From: Burkholderiales bacterium
GTDB taxonomy: Bacteria > Pseudomonadota > Gammaproteobacteria > Burkholderiales > Casimicrobiaceae
DNA length: 64,000 bases
Reading direction: 5' to 3'
Assembly (NCBI GenBank): GCA_020853025.1
Contig: JADYZP010000052.1
Location: 59,371 to 123,370 of the forward strand
In this document: positions 52,441 through 62,378 of the stretch, one piece after another
Layout: each line of letters starts with the position of its first letter
Numbering within the stretch: the first letter of the stretch is position 1
The notes under the pieces: generated by a model
Seen by the model: the letters and a program-made list of their open reading frames with translations, nothing else
Told to the model about the DNA's origin: nothing
Database searches by the model: none
Program-made: the position numbers and the translations under genes

Positions 52441-52537
52441 CGTCATTCCCCGGGAAAGCGGGAATCCAGAGACTTTCCGCCGTTGCAGGGCTCAAGGAAA
52501 ATCCACCAAACCGGGTTCCCGCTTTCGTGGAATCGAC
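52441..52537. repeat. REP/dRS3-like dispersed inverted repeat pair
   Basis: CGTCATTCCCCGGGAAAGCGGGAATCCAG paired with inverted GGGTTCCCGCTTTCGTGGAATCGACG across ~40 bp. Confidence 0.65.
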
Positions 52538-52574
52538 GATTGAAGTGTATGCGGCGAATTTCTGTCCAAATGCC

Positions 52575-54203
52575 CTAGTTCGTCTCCGGCACCATCATGA
52601 TCGCTCCGCACGGGCATTCGGACACGCAGATGCCGCAGCCCTTGCAGTAGTCGTAGTTGAACTCGAAGCGCTTGCCGGGCCCCAGCTTGATCACCGAGTT
52701 GTCGGGGCACACGCCGTAGCAGTTGTCGCACTCGAAGCAGTTGCCGCAGGAAAGGCAGCGGCGCGCCTCGAACAGCGCATTGGTCTCGTTCAAGCCGCTG
52801 ACCACTTCATCGAAGGTCGACGTGCGCCGCGCCAGGTCCAGCATGGGCCGCACCGTCTTCGGTGCATCCGCGTAATACCACGCATTGAGCTTGTCGAAGG
52901 CGGCGATCTCATGTTTCGGCGGCGCGACGTAGGCCGTTCCGCGCAGCCAGGCGTCGATATGCCGAGCCGCCTTCTTGCCGTGGCCGACCGCGACGGTGAC
53001 CGTGCGCTCGGACGGCACCATGTCGCCGCCGGCGAAGAGCCCGGGAAAGCCGGTCATCATATTGGCACCGACCTGCACGACGCCGCCCTTGATTTCGAGT
53101 CCGGGTACGTTCTCGAGCAGCGACAGGTCGACGTCCTGGCCGAGCGCCAGCACCAGCGAATCGGCGGCCAACGTCTCGATCTCGCCAGTGGGTTGCGGAA
53201 ATCCCTTGTCGTCGAGTTCCATCTTCTCGACGGTAAGCGTGCCCTCGTCGCCCATGTTCTTGATCGTCGACAGCCACTTGATCAGCACGCCTTCCTGCAG
53301 CGCCTCCTCGACCTCGAAGTCGTGCGCCGGCATTTTCTCGCGCGTCCGGCGATAGACGATGATCGACTCGGTCGCACCCAGCCGCTTCGCGGTGCGCGCG
53401 ACGTCGAGCGCCGTGTTGCCGCCACCGTAGACGACGACGCGGCGGCCGAGCATCGGCTTGTCGTCGCCTTCCATGCCGCGCAGAACCGATACCGCATCGA
53501 GCATGCGCGCGGCCTCGCCGGCCGGAATGTAGGCGCGCTTGGCGATGTGCGCGCCGACGGCCAGGAAGGCCGCTGTGCAGCCCTCGGCTTGCATCGCCTT
53601 GTGGATGTCGCTGACTTTGCGACCGAGTTCGAGTTCGACGCCCAGGTCGACGATGCGCGCCACCTCGCCGTCGAGCACGTCGCGCGGCAGCCGGTATTTC
53701 GGGATGCCGAAGCGCATCATGCCGCCCGCCATCGGGCCGGCCTCGACGATCTTCACCGCGTGGCCCATGCGACGCAGGTGGTAGGCGGCCGACAGCCCCG
53801 AAGGACCGGCACCGACGACCAGCACCTTCTTGCCGCTCGACGGCGCCGGTGGATCGAACTTCCAGCCGCGATGCAGCGCCTCATCGCCCAGGAAACGCTC
53901 GACCGAGTTGATGCCGACGGCGGCGTCCAGCTGGCCGCGATTGCAAGCACCTTCGCAGGGGTGGTAGCAGACACGGCCCATGATCGCCGGCAGCGGATTG
54001 TCGACGACGAGCGCGCGCCATGCCGCCTCGTAATCGCCGGATTCGGCATGGTAGAGCCAGTGCTGGATGTTCTCTCCGGCCGGACAGGCGTTGTTGCACG
54101 GCGGCAACCGATCGACGTACAACGGGCGCTGCGCGCGCCACGAGCCTGTCTTGTTGGCGAGGCTCGAGCCGACGTCGAGGGTGATCGCGAATGGCTTATC
54201 CAC
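52575..54203 (-). CDS. GltD-like NAD(P)/FAD oxidoreductase fused to a 2x[4Fe-4S] ferredoxin (delta-type) domain of 2-oxoacid:ferredoxin oxidoreductase
   Basis: CNNACPAGENIQHWL, VVGAGPSGLSAAYHL, C-terminal CDNCYGVCP and CKGCGICVSECPCGAI. Confidence 0.88.
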   Translation of the reverse strand: MDKPFAITLDVGSSLANKTGSWRAQRPLYVDRLPPCNNACPAGENIQHWLYHAESGDYEAAWRALVVDNPLPAIMGRVCYHPCEGACNRGQLDAAVGINSVERFLGDEALHRGWKFDPPAPSSGKKVLVVGAGPSGLSAAYHLRRMGHAVKIVEAGPMAGGMMRFGIPKYRLPRDVLDGEVARIVDLGVELELGRKVSDIHKAMQAEGCTAAFLAVGAHIAKRAYIPAGEAARMLDAVSVLRGMEGDDKPMLGRRVVVYGGGNTALDVARTAKRLGATESIIVYRRTREKMPAHDFEVEEALQEGVLIKWLSTIKNMGDEGTLTVEKMELDDKGFPQPTGEIETLAADSLVLALGQDVDLSLLENVPGLEIKGGVVQVGANMMTGFPGLFAGGDMVPSERTVTVAVGHGKKAARHIDAWLRGTAYVAPPKHEIAAFDKLNAWYYADAPKTVRPMLDLARRTSTFDEVVSGLNETNALFEARRCLSCGNCFECDNCYGVCPDNSVIKLGPGKRFEFNYDYCKGCGICVSECPCGAIMMVPETN

Positions 54204-55236
54204 GGGTGGCCTCGTCTTCGAGCAGTCCGAACTCCTCGATATTGCGATCGGCCGTGGCCTGAATCAGCGCGATGCGCTCGCGACCTGCAGGGCTTGCGAA
54301 AAGGTGCGCAAAGCGCTTCTGCAGCTTCAGGTATTCGTCGACGGCGACCTTGCGGCGGATCGGCGTGCGTGCCGACACATGGCCATCGCGCGCCTCGAAC
54401 AGCGGGAACAGTCCGGACTCCACGGCAAGCCGCGCGATCCTGATGGTGTCGGCAGGCAGCGAGCCCCAGCCGAGCGGACAGGGAACGTGAATGTGGATGT
54501 AGCGCGCACCGTGAAATTCCATCGCCGTCGTCACCTTCAGCTCGAGGTCGTGCAGGTTGGCGACACTGGCGGTGGCGACGTAGGGAATGCGATGCGCCAT
54601 CGCGATCAGAGGTACGTTCTTGCCGGTTCCGGAGACGTTGCCCGGCTCGCGGCCGAGCGCCGGAGTAGTCGCCGTGCGCGCACCCGGCGGCGTCGCGCTC
54701 GAACGCTGGACGCCGGTGTTCATGTACGCTTCGTTGTCGTAGCAGATGTAGAGCACGTCGTCGTTGCGTTCGAACATCCCGGACAGGCAGCCGAATCCGA
54801 TGTCGGTGGTTCCGCCATCGCCGCCCTGGGCGACGACGCGCACGTGCGGCCGCCCGCGGACGCGCTGCGCGGCGGCCACGCCGGAGGCCACCGCGGCGGC
54901 ATTGCCGAACAGCGAATGGATCCACGGAATCTGCCACGATGTTTCCGGATACGGCGTGGAAAACACCTCGAGGCACCCGGTGGCGTTCACCGCGACCAGC
55001 TGGTTGTCGGTCGCGCGCATCGCCGCGTCGATGGCGTAGCGCGCACCCAGCGCTTCGCCGCATCCCTGGCAGGCGCGGTGCCCGGAGTTGAGCGAATTGG
55101 TGCGTCCGATGTCGGCCTGCACCGATCGCAGATTTTCCGGCAGCAGTCGATTGCCGACGGTGAACGTTCCCGTCTGGTAGAACTTGACGGGCTGTCTTTG
55201 GGTCGGCAGCTCCATGAGCTTCTCGTGTCTGTTCAT
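54196..55236 (-). CDS. Pyruvate/2-oxoacid:ferredoxin oxidoreductase beta subunit (TPP)
   Basis: HRACQGCGEALGARYAIDAA, GDGGTTDIGFGCLSG, NEAYMNTGVQRSSATP. Confidence 0.9.
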   Translation of the reverse strand: MNRHEKLMELPTQRQPVKFYQTGTFTVGNRLLPENLRSVQADIGRTNSLNSGHRACQGCGEALGARYAIDAAMRATDNQLVAVNATGCLEVFSTPYPETSWQIPWIHSLFGNAAAVASGVAAAQRVRGRPHVRVVAQGGDGGTTDIGFGCLSGMFERNDDVLYICYDNEAYMNTGVQRSSATPPGARTATTPALGREPGNVSGTGKNVPLIAMAHRIPYVATASVANLHDLELKVTTAMEFHGARYIHIHVPCPLGWGSLPADTIRIARLAVESGLFPLFEARDGHVSARTPIRRKVAVDEYLKLQKRFAHLFASPAGRERIALIQATADRNIEEFGLLEDEATRG

Positions 55237-55322
55237 ATTCGCTTGCCTTCAATGACAGTCATTAATTCCGGCGTGGCGTATGGCGCGATGCCTGGACAGC
55301 CGTCCCGGCCGCGCGCCTGCCC

Positions 55323-56576
55323 TCACGCGATGCGCGAGGCCACCGTGCCCAGTCGGCGCAGGATTGCCTCTGCCGTCGGACCCGAGCGGCGCAGCGTCGT
55401 CTCGCGCTCCAGTTCGCCGGCGACGATGTCGGCGTTCAGGTCGAGGAACGTCACCTGCTCCAGTTCGTCGGCGCGTGCGTCGTCGAAAAGCTGCCGCAGC
55501 GAGCTCATCGTGATCGCGCGACCGCCCAGGCCGGCGATCACCGTGTAGCCCTTCAGCATGATGCCGGAGAGCGCCTTGCGCACGCCGTCGGAGACGATGC
55601 CACCCAGGCCCACGGCCAGGCATTTTTCCAGCACGACCACGCGCTTTGCACGCTCCAGCGCCTCGCGCAGGACGGCCAGCGGAAACGGCCGGAACGAGCA
55701 GATCGAAACGCAGCCGATCGCGATGCCGTCGTCGCGCATCGCGTCGATCACCTCCTTCACCGTGCCGATCACCGAACCCAGCGCGACGACAATGGTCTCG
55801 GCGTCGTCGCTGCGGTAGGTCCGGACGAGCCCGCCCGACTCGCGACCGAACTGGGCGACGAACTCGGCCGACAGCTTCGGGATCAGCGCAAGCGCGCGCA
55901 ACTGCTTGTGATGCGCCAGATAGCGCACCTCGGTGAACGCCTCGGGACCGACCATCGCGCCGATGGTCACCGGCTCGGAAGGATCGAGCACCTGGCGTGG
56001 CTCGAACGGCGGCAGGTACGCGTCGACCTGCGCCTGCGTCGGCATGTCGACGCGGTCGTAGGCGTGGGTGAGGATAAAGCCGTCCATGCAGACCATCACC
56101 GGGCACGACAGCTCTTCGGCCAGGCGAAACGCCTGGATGTGCAGGTCGAGCGCTTCCTGGTTCGTCTCCGCAAACAGCTGGATCCAGCCGGCGTCGCGCA
56201 TCGACATGCTGTCCGAATGGTCGTTCCAGATGTTGATAGGCGCTCCGATCGCGCGGGTGCCGATGGTCATCACGATCGGCAATCCCAGCCCCGACGCGTT
56301 GTAGACAGCTTCGGCCATGAACAGCAATCCCTGGCTCGACGTTGCGGTATAGGTGCGCGCGCCGGCGGCCGATGCGCCGATCGCCACCGACAGCGCGGCG
56401 AACTCGGATTCGACGTTGATGAATTCGCAGTTGGTGAGCTCGCCGGATTTCACCATCTCGCCGACACCCTCGACGATGTGCGTCTGCGGCGTGATCGGGT
56501 AGGCGCAGATGACCTGCGGGCGGCAAAGCGCGATGGCCTCGGCGACCGCGCGCGAACCTTCAATCTGCTTGAGCAT
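55323..56576 (-). CDS. Pyruvate/2-oxoacid:ferredoxin oxidoreductase alpha subunit
   Basis: AEAIALCRPQVICAYPITPQTHIVEGVGEMV; ESEFAALSVAIGASAAGARTYTATSSQGL. Confidence 0.92.
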   Translation of the reverse strand: MLKQIEGSRAVAEAIALCRPQVICAYPITPQTHIVEGVGEMVKSGELTNCEFINVESEFAALSVAIGASAAGARTYTATSSQGLLFMAEAVYNASGLGLPIVMTIGTRAIGAPINIWNDHSDSMSMRDAGWIQLFAETNQEALDLHIQAFRLAEELSCPVMVCMDGFILTHAYDRVDMPTQAQVDAYLPPFEPRQVLDPSEPVTIGAMVGPEAFTEVRYLAHHKQLRALALIPKLSAEFVAQFGRESGGLVRTYRSDDAETIVVALGSVIGTVKEVIDAMRDDGIAIGCVSICSFRPFPLAVLREALERAKRVVVLEKCLAVGLGGIVSDGVRKALSGIMLKGYTVIAGLGGRAITMSSLRQLFDDARADELEQVTFLDLNADIVAGELERETTLRRSGPTAEAILRRLGTVASRIA

Positions 56577-57147
56577 CGACGCTCTCCTCGGCGCGGCTGA
56601 CCAGCGCGAAGGCTTCCTCGGCTGCGGCGATATTCTGCTCGGCGATGGTTCGTGGAAACTTGTCGCGAATGGCGGCGACCACCGACTCCAGACGCACCTG
56701 CCGGCTGATCGCGGCAAAGCCGCCGAGCAGCGCGGCATTCGGCAGCGGGCGTCCGACATGTTTCATCGCCAGTGAAGTCGCGGGCACCGTGCAGCGCCGC
56801 CGGCGGTTGCCGCCGAGCGCCATCTCGGCAATCCCCAGCTCGCCGAAGCTGCGTCTCGAATTGATCAGGATGTAGCCTTCCGTTGCGAGACCGTTGAAGA
56901 CGTCGACCTGATGCAGCAGCGTCGAATCCTGGATGATCAGCGCGTCCGGCGCCAGCACCGGCTCGCGCAACCGGATTTCGCGGTCGTCGATCCGGCAAAA
57001 CGCCATTACCGGCGCGCCCATGCGCTCGGAGCCGAAGCTCGGGAACGCCTGCGCGTGGCGCCCTTCGATGAACGCGGCGACCGAGAGCAGTTCGGCGCCG
57101 GTGACGACCCCCTGCCCTCCACGTCCGTGAATGCGAATCTGGAACAT
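56560..57147 (-). CDS. Pyruvate/2-oxoacid:ferredoxin oxidoreductase gamma subunit
   Basis: MFQIRIHGRGGQGVVTGAELL. Confidence 0.92.
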   Translation of the reverse strand: MFQIRIHGRGGQGVVTGAELLSVAAFIEGRHAQAFPSFGSERMGAPVMAFCRIDDREIRLREPVLAPDALIIQDSTLLHQVDVFNGLATEGYILINSRRSFGELGIAEMALGGNRRRRCTVPATSLAMKHVGRPLPNAALLGGFAAISRQVRLESVVAAIRDKFPRTIAEQNIAAAEEAFALVSRAEESVDAQAD

Positions 57148-57260
57148 GACTGCACACCCGTCCTGCTGCGTTGCTGCTCGCCGTCACTGCGGCCCGCACG
57201 GCGTGTCTCACGCCGCATCCGAAGCTTTGGCGTATCCTGCACCTGCCTTCGAAATCGCGG

Positions 57261-57274
57261 TTGACCTATGTCAA
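57261..57274. promoter_or_regulatory. FNR/ANR-like dyad TTGACCTATGTCAA upstream of por gamma
   Basis: TTGAC-N4-GTCAA palindrome ~115 bp upstream of 57147. Confidence 0.55.
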
Positions 57275-57522
57275 TGGCAGCGAGGGTCGCGCGCAGCGCA
57301 TGGCGATCGAAGAGATAGCGCCAGTGCAGCGCAAGTGGGTGACGGTGCGATTGCGCTGCCGGCCGGGCCGAATCACATCCGGTCGTTCCGGGCGCCGTGT
57401 TGTCTCGCGATGCGCAATCGTTGCAACCAGCGGTGGCCCAGCCGGCCCAGCAAGTAGCCGCACGGTGTTCTGGCCTGGCGATGCGGCCTCGACCGCATGA
57501 ATGTTGCTGCGTCGCCGGCGCG

Positions 57523-58473
57523 TCACGCGGTCGGAATGCGGTCCCTGTTCGCCATCGTCCAGTCGTCGAAACTCTGCAACGCCGGATTCAGTGCGCGAGA
57601 CTGGTCGAGATCGCGCGCACCGACGAAATCGCCCTCGAAATCGCGCTTGAACTGGAACATGTTGCCCAGGTCGTCGGCACCGGGGAAGCCGAAGCTGCGA
57701 TAGGCTTCCGGCGTGACGGCGTTGTAATGGACGGGGCGGCCGAGCGCGCGTGCCAGCGCGGCCGCCATCTCGACTCCGGTCGGATGACCGCCGGCGATGC
57801 CGACGCGCTTGCCGATCATCGACTCGCCGCGTTTGAAGATCCCATACGCGCAGCGGCCGATATCCTCGGCGGCGATCCCCGGCAGCCTCGCCTCACCCAT
57901 CGGCAACGTGAACACCAGCTCGCCATCGGGTCCGGGCTTGGGGTTCATGCCGAAGGTGATGAGGTTGTCCCAGAAGAACGAAGTCAGCAGGTAGGTCGTC
58001 GGCACACCGGCGGCGGTGAACAACGCGTCGGACTCGCCCTTGCCGTCGAAGTGCGGAACCTTGTACTTTTCCTGCAGCGTCGGCATCCGGTCGTCGGCCA
58101 GCGGCAACCACCGCCGCGTGTCCTCGAGCGTGGACCAGATCGCGTGGCGAATGCCGGCGGCTTTCGCGGCGCGTGCCATCGCCCCGGCTTGCGCGATTTC
58201 CTTCTCGGGTGAAAAGTGATCCCAGAAGAAGGTCACGAAGTACGCGCCCCAGGCGCCCTGCAGCGCGCGAGTCAGGCTCGCGTCGTCGTCGATGTCGGCG
58301 GCGACGACTTCGGCGCCCATCCGTGCCAACGCACGCCCCTTCTCCGACTCGACATTGCGGGTGATCGCCCGCGCCGAAAAGCCGCCCTTCGGGTCGGCGA
58401 GAATCGCCCGTACCAGCCCACCGCCCTGCGCGCCCGTCGCGCCGACGATCGCAATGATCTTCTTCTCGTCCAT
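57523..58473 (-). CDS. NmrA-like NAD(P)-binding protein
   Basis: IIAIVGATGAQGGGLVRAIL Rossmann motif; NmrA/HSCARG-type sequence. Confidence 0.87.
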   Translation of the reverse strand: MDEKKIIAIVGATGAQGGGLVRAILADPKGGFSARAITRNVESEKGRALARMGAEVVAADIDDDASLTRALQGAWGAYFVTFFWDHFSPEKEIAQAGAMARAAKAAGIRHAIWSTLEDTRRWLPLADDRMPTLQEKYKVPHFDGKGESDALFTAAGVPTTYLLTSFFWDNLITFGMNPKPGPDGELVFTLPMGEARLPGIAAEDIGRCAYGIFKRGESMIGKRVGIAGGHPTGVEMAAALARALGRPVHYNAVTPEAYRSFGFPGADDLGNMFQFKRDFEGDFVGARDLDQSRALNPALQSFDDWTMANRDRIPTA

Positions 58474-58647
58474 CCAGGTGCTCCTTTGCCGGTGAGTGCG
58501 CAGCCGGATCCGCTGTCGCGACAGCGGAATCATAGACGAAGGTGCCGGCCCGCTTCGCTGCCGGAACCGAAACAGGCCGCGCGAGCGCCAAAGCCGCCGC
58601 GGCGCCGTCATAATGGCGCCTGACACGCTGGGAGCCATCAGGGTTCG

Positions 58648-59598
58648 ATGATGAAATACAAGGACTATTACGAAATTCTGGGTGTCGCACGCGACGCCGA
58701 TGCCGACGCCATCAAGACGGCGTACCGCCGTCTCGCGCGCAAGTACCATCCCGACGTTTCCAAGGAGAAAAATGCCGAGGCGAAGTTCAAGGAGATGGCC
58801 GAAGCCTACGAAACGCTCAAGGATCCGGAAAAACGCGCGGCCTACGATCAGCTCGGTCGCCACGCGCCCGGCGAGGACTTTCGCCCGCCGCCCGACTGGG
58901 GACAGCATTTTGCGCAGGGCCAGGGCGGTTTCGACGACATCGACTTCGCCGACCTCTTCGCCGGATTGGCAGGTCGACAAGGACGCGCCAGCGGTCCCCG
59001 TGCCGATCGTGCGATGGCCGGCAGCGACTACGAGGCCGTCGTTCGCCTTTCCTTCGACCAGGCGTTTCACGGCACCGAGATCGATTTCACGCTTTCGGCG
59101 CTGGAATGGAGCCCGGACGGCAGCATGCGCCGCGTGCCGCATCGGGTGAAGACGCGCATTCCGCGCGGCGTCACCGATGGCGAAAAGCTGCGCGTGCCGG
59201 GCAAAGGCGGCAAGGGGATCAACGGTGGACCCGACGGCGATCTCTACCTCGACATCGAAGTGACCGCGCATCCGCTGTATCGGGTATCCGGCCGGGACCT
59301 CTACGTCGACCTGCCATTGGCGCCGTGGGAGGCGGTCCTGGGCACCAGCGTCAACCTGCCGACCCCCGGCGGCTCGGTCGCGCTGCGCGTCCCGGCAGGC
59401 ACCCGCGCCGGACAGCAACTGCGGCTGGCGGGCCGCGGCATGGCGCGCGGTGGCGGCACGCCGGGCAATCTGCTGGCTATCGCGCGCATCGAAGTGCCGA
59501 CCACGCTCGACGATCGCCAGCGCGCGCTGTACCGCGAGTTGTCCGAGATCTCGAACTTCAATCCGCGCGCACAACTCGATGAGGAGACCGCCCGATGA
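58648..59598 (+). CDS. cbpA: DnaJ-class curved DNA-binding protein CbpA
   Basis: J-domain MKYKDYYEILGVARDADADAIKTAYRRLARKYHPDVSKE and DnaJ C-terminal domain. Confidence 0.92.
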   Translation: MMKYKDYYEILGVARDADADAIKTAYRRLARKYHPDVSKEKNAEAKFKEMAEAYETLKDPEKRAAYDQLGRHAPGEDFRPPPDWGQHFAQGQGGFDDIDFADLFAGLAGRQGRASGPRADRAMAGSDYEAVVRLSFDQAFHGTEIDFTLSALEWSPDGSMRRVPHRVKTRIPRGVTDGEKLRVPGKGGKGINGGPDGDLYLDIEVTAHPLYRVSGRDLYVDLPLAPWEAVLGTSVNLPTPGGSVALRVPAGTRAGQQLRLAGRGMARGGGTPGNLLAIARIEVPTTLDDRQRALYRELSEISNFNPRAQLDEETAR

Positions 59599-59909
59599 AT
59601 GTTGCGACCGACGATGCCGTTCGCCTGGACTCGGTGACCGAGATCACCTGGACGCAGCTCGTGGGCGCCTGCGCCATGCCCGAGGTCGAGTTGCGCGAGC
59701 TGGTCGCCTACGGCGCGCTGGTTCCGCGCGACCCGGACGCGCCGACGTGGACTTTCGAAGCGCGCGCGCTGGTCGTCGCGCGCACCGCATCGAAGCTGCG
59801 TCATGACTTCGAACTCGACGCGCACGGCGTCAGCGTCGTGCTCTCCTACGTCGAGCGCATCGAACAACTGCAGTCGGAAATTCGCAGGCTGCGTGCGCAG
59901 ATGGGATGA
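59595..59909 (+). CDS. cbpM: Chaperone modulator CbpM
   Basis: Small MerR-like protein coupled to cbpA. Confidence 0.82.
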   Translation: MNVATDDAVRLDSVTEITWTQLVGACAMPEVELRELVAYGALVPRDPDAPTWTFEARALVVARTASKLRHDFELDAHGVSVVLSYVERIEQLQSEIRRLRAQMG

Positions 59910-59987
59910 GACGTCCGCCACACTCGCTGCGCTTCACCTGGCGGCCGCGCGCGTGACACGGTCCGCGCACGCCGGCATTGGCACGGA

Positions 59988-60767
59988 CTACATCTGCCGA
60001 AACAGATGGGCGTAGGCACGACTGACGGCCAGCGTTTCCGGCCTTGTCTTCAGACGAACAGATACGCGACCCGCAAGGTCGCGCGTCGTCGTCGCAACGT
60101 GCGCGACGTTGACGATCGTGCCGCGGTGAATCTGCCAGAACCGCTCACCATCCAGTTGTGCGGCGAGTTCCCGCAGCGACGTGCGGATCAGCGCCTCGCC
60201 GTCGGCGGTGAACACGCTCGTGTACTTGTCGTTGGCCTCGAAATAGCAGACGTCGTCGACGGCGATCAGCCGCACCTGCGATCCCGCCGCGGCGCGGATC
60301 CAGGCCAGGCGTTCGGCGCCCGGCGGTGAAGAGCCCACGCCGAAATGCGCGCGCAGCAACGCCAGTGCCTGCGCGACATCCCCGGTCGCCGGCATGCGCG
60401 GCGTGGCCGTCAGACGGTCCTGGAGCCGGCGCACCGCTTCGGCGAGCCGCTCGTCGCCGACCGGTTTCAGCAAATAGTCGACGGCGGCGCGGTCGAACGC
60501 GGCCAGTGCGTATTCGTCGTGCGCCGTGACGAAGACGACGTGAACGCCGGCGAGATCGCGCGCGACGTCGAGTCCGGAAAACCCGGGCATCCGGATGTCG
60601 AGAAACGCGATATCCGGCGCCTCCGCAGCGATCAATGCGCGGGCCTCGGGTCCGTTGGCGGCAACGCCGGCGATAACCAGTTCCGGCCAGACGACGGCGA
60701 GCCGCTCGCGCAGATAGCGCGCGAGCCGGGGCTCGTCGTCGGCGATGACCGCGGTCGCTGCCTTCAT
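59988..60767 (-). CDS. LytTR-family response regulator
   Basis: Receiver domain IADDEPRLARYL...FLDIRMPG, LytTR domain VRLIAVDDVCYFEANDKYTSVFT...FWQIHRGTIVNV. Confidence 0.92.
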   Translation of the reverse strand: MKAATAVIADDEPRLARYLRERLAVVWPELVIAGVAANGPEARALIAAEAPDIAFLDIRMPGFSGLDVARDLAGVHVVFVTAHDEYALAAFDRAAVDYLLKPVGDERLAEAVRRLQDRLTATPRMPATGDVAQALALLRAHFGVGSSPPGAERLAWIRAAAGSQVRLIAVDDVCYFEANDKYTSVFTADGEALIRTSLRELAAQLDGERFWQIHRGTIVNVAHVATTTRDLAGRVSVRLKTRPETLAVSRAYAHLFRQM

Positions 60768-61630
60768 GCGCCCACCGGAATGCGCAAGGTGATCCGCGCC
60801 CCGGTCGGGACGTTGTCCTCGATGACGAGCGTTGCCGCCGCGCCATAGAGCGCTCGCAACCTTGCGCGCAGATGATCGATCTGCGCGGACAGCGTCGTCG
60901 ACTCGCACCCCGCTGCGGCGGCGGATCCGCGCAGCAGCGCGATCAGCCTTTCGATCATCTGCTTCGCGGTCGCCGGCTCGGAATCGATCAGGCTGACGAC
61001 GTTGGCCAACGTGTTGTAGAGGAAGTGCGGTTCCACCTGCGCTTCGAGCAACTTGAGCTGCGCGAGGGCTGCGGAACGCTCGGCGACCGCGACGCGCGCC
61101 TGCTCGTGCTCGAACGCCGCCTGCATGCGGGCGGCGCGGGCGCGCGGGATGAAAATGAGCAGCAGCACGCTGGAGATGATGACCGACACCGTGCCGATGG
61201 CGAGCGCGCCGCGTGGTGAAAAGATCGCGGCGCGCATCGTCTGGTAGTCCAGCAGCGTGGCGGCCAGCCAATATCCGATGAAGGTTCCGAAAAGCGGCAA
61301 CACCGTGTAGAACAGCGCCTTTGCACCCAGGCCGCGCGCGTTGATGTCTGGCAGCAAACGCTCGCCCGCGACGAACAACGCATGGATGCAAAAGCCGATG
61401 CACTGCGCAATGACGAATATCGGCCAAAGCATGGCCGACAACGGCGCGCCCGCGTTGAACAGCAGATTGAGCCCGACGAAGAGAAGCACGAACAACAGGT
61501 TCCAGATGAACGTGTAGACGAGGTCGCGCGGCAAAGAGCGCGGGATAAGGCGGAAGATCGGGATGAACTCGAGCGGATGCATCCCCTGCGTCGTCCGGCA
61601 TTGCGCGGGCTGGGTGGCGGTGTTCGACAT
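60764..61630 (-). CDS. LytS/YehU-type sensor histidine kinase
   Basis: TM helices then QLKLLEAQVEPHFLYNTLANV (His_kinase family). Confidence 0.9.
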   Translation of the reverse strand: MSNTATQPAQCRTTQGMHPLEFIPIFRLIPRSLPRDLVYTFIWNLLFVLLFVGLNLLFNAGAPLSAMLWPIFVIAQCIGFCIHALFVAGERLLPDINARGLGAKALFYTVLPLFGTFIGYWLAATLLDYQTMRAAIFSPRGALAIGTVSVIISSVLLLIFIPRARAARMQAAFEHEQARVAVAERSAALAQLKLLEAQVEPHFLYNTLANVVSLIDSEPATAKQMIERLIALLRGSAAAAGCESTTLSAQIDHLRARLRALYGAAATLVIEDNVPTGARITLRIPVGA

Positions 61631-61856
61631 CGCGAAAGTATCCTCCGGTCGGCTGCGGGCTCTCGTGTTCCAGCCCGTTGCCGAATTGTCCGGGATACCG
61701 CGCGCCGCCGGCGACGGGCGTGCGACGAACCAGCGCCGGCAAGCGCCAACGGTAGCCTGGCGGCGCCAACGGCCGGTGCCGGTCGCTGCGCAGACCAACA
61801 CGGCGGTGCCAGCCTCATCGCATGCGCCTCCCGCTACCAAGCTGCCAGAGGTGCAG

Positions 61857-62303
61857 ATGCAGCGGCGAACCCCTGCTGAGGCCGTCCGTGCGCCAAGTCA
61901 TGCGGAAACCAGGACGCTGGCATCCAATCCCGGGCGTCCCGTTGGGTCAACGAGCGAGAAGGCGCAGGAGATCGTCGCTCAATATGACAGGCTCATAGCC
62001 GAGGCCCGGCACAACATCAACGGCATGACCCTCCAAATTGACGAACTGCAGAAGCAGATCGTGGGGCTGAAAACGGACTCGAAGAAGACGGAAGAGTTGT
62101 TGGCCGAGGTATCCAAACAGGGATCGGCGCCGGGGAAGGTCCAGGCGCTGGTCGAACACCTGAAGGCGAACAACGAGGTCATCCACGACAAACTGAACCA
62201 GATCCAGTCCCGCAAGCAGAAGAGGAAAGAATTCGAGCACTTGATTGCGACGCTGCAAGAAAAGAAGGCGATAGTCCTCGCCAAACGCCAGGCAGCCAAG
62301 TGA
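61857..62303 (+). CDS. Hypothetical coiled-coil protein
   Basis: Lys/Glu-rich heptad-like protein EKAQEIVAQYDRLIAEARHNINGMTLQIDELQKQIVGLK...; start uncertain. Confidence 0.5.
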   Translation: MQRRTPAEAVRAPSHAETRTLASNPGRPVGSTSEKAQEIVAQYDRLIAEARHNINGMTLQIDELQKQIVGLKTDSKKTEELLAEVSKQGSAPGKVQALVEHLKANNEVIHDKLNQIQSRKQKRKEFEHLIATLQEKKAIVLAKRQAAK

Positions 62304-62378
62304 CGTCACGATTGACTGGACGTCGGCGGTCGAGTGGCGAAAGTGCTCTTCACGCGACGACACGGCGAAAGGCCTTGA

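Noticed and set aside
57266-57526. 86-aa minus-strand ORF overlapping the NmrA-like stop
   Set aside because: No recognisable family, contains the FNR-like dyad, and composition looks non-coding.
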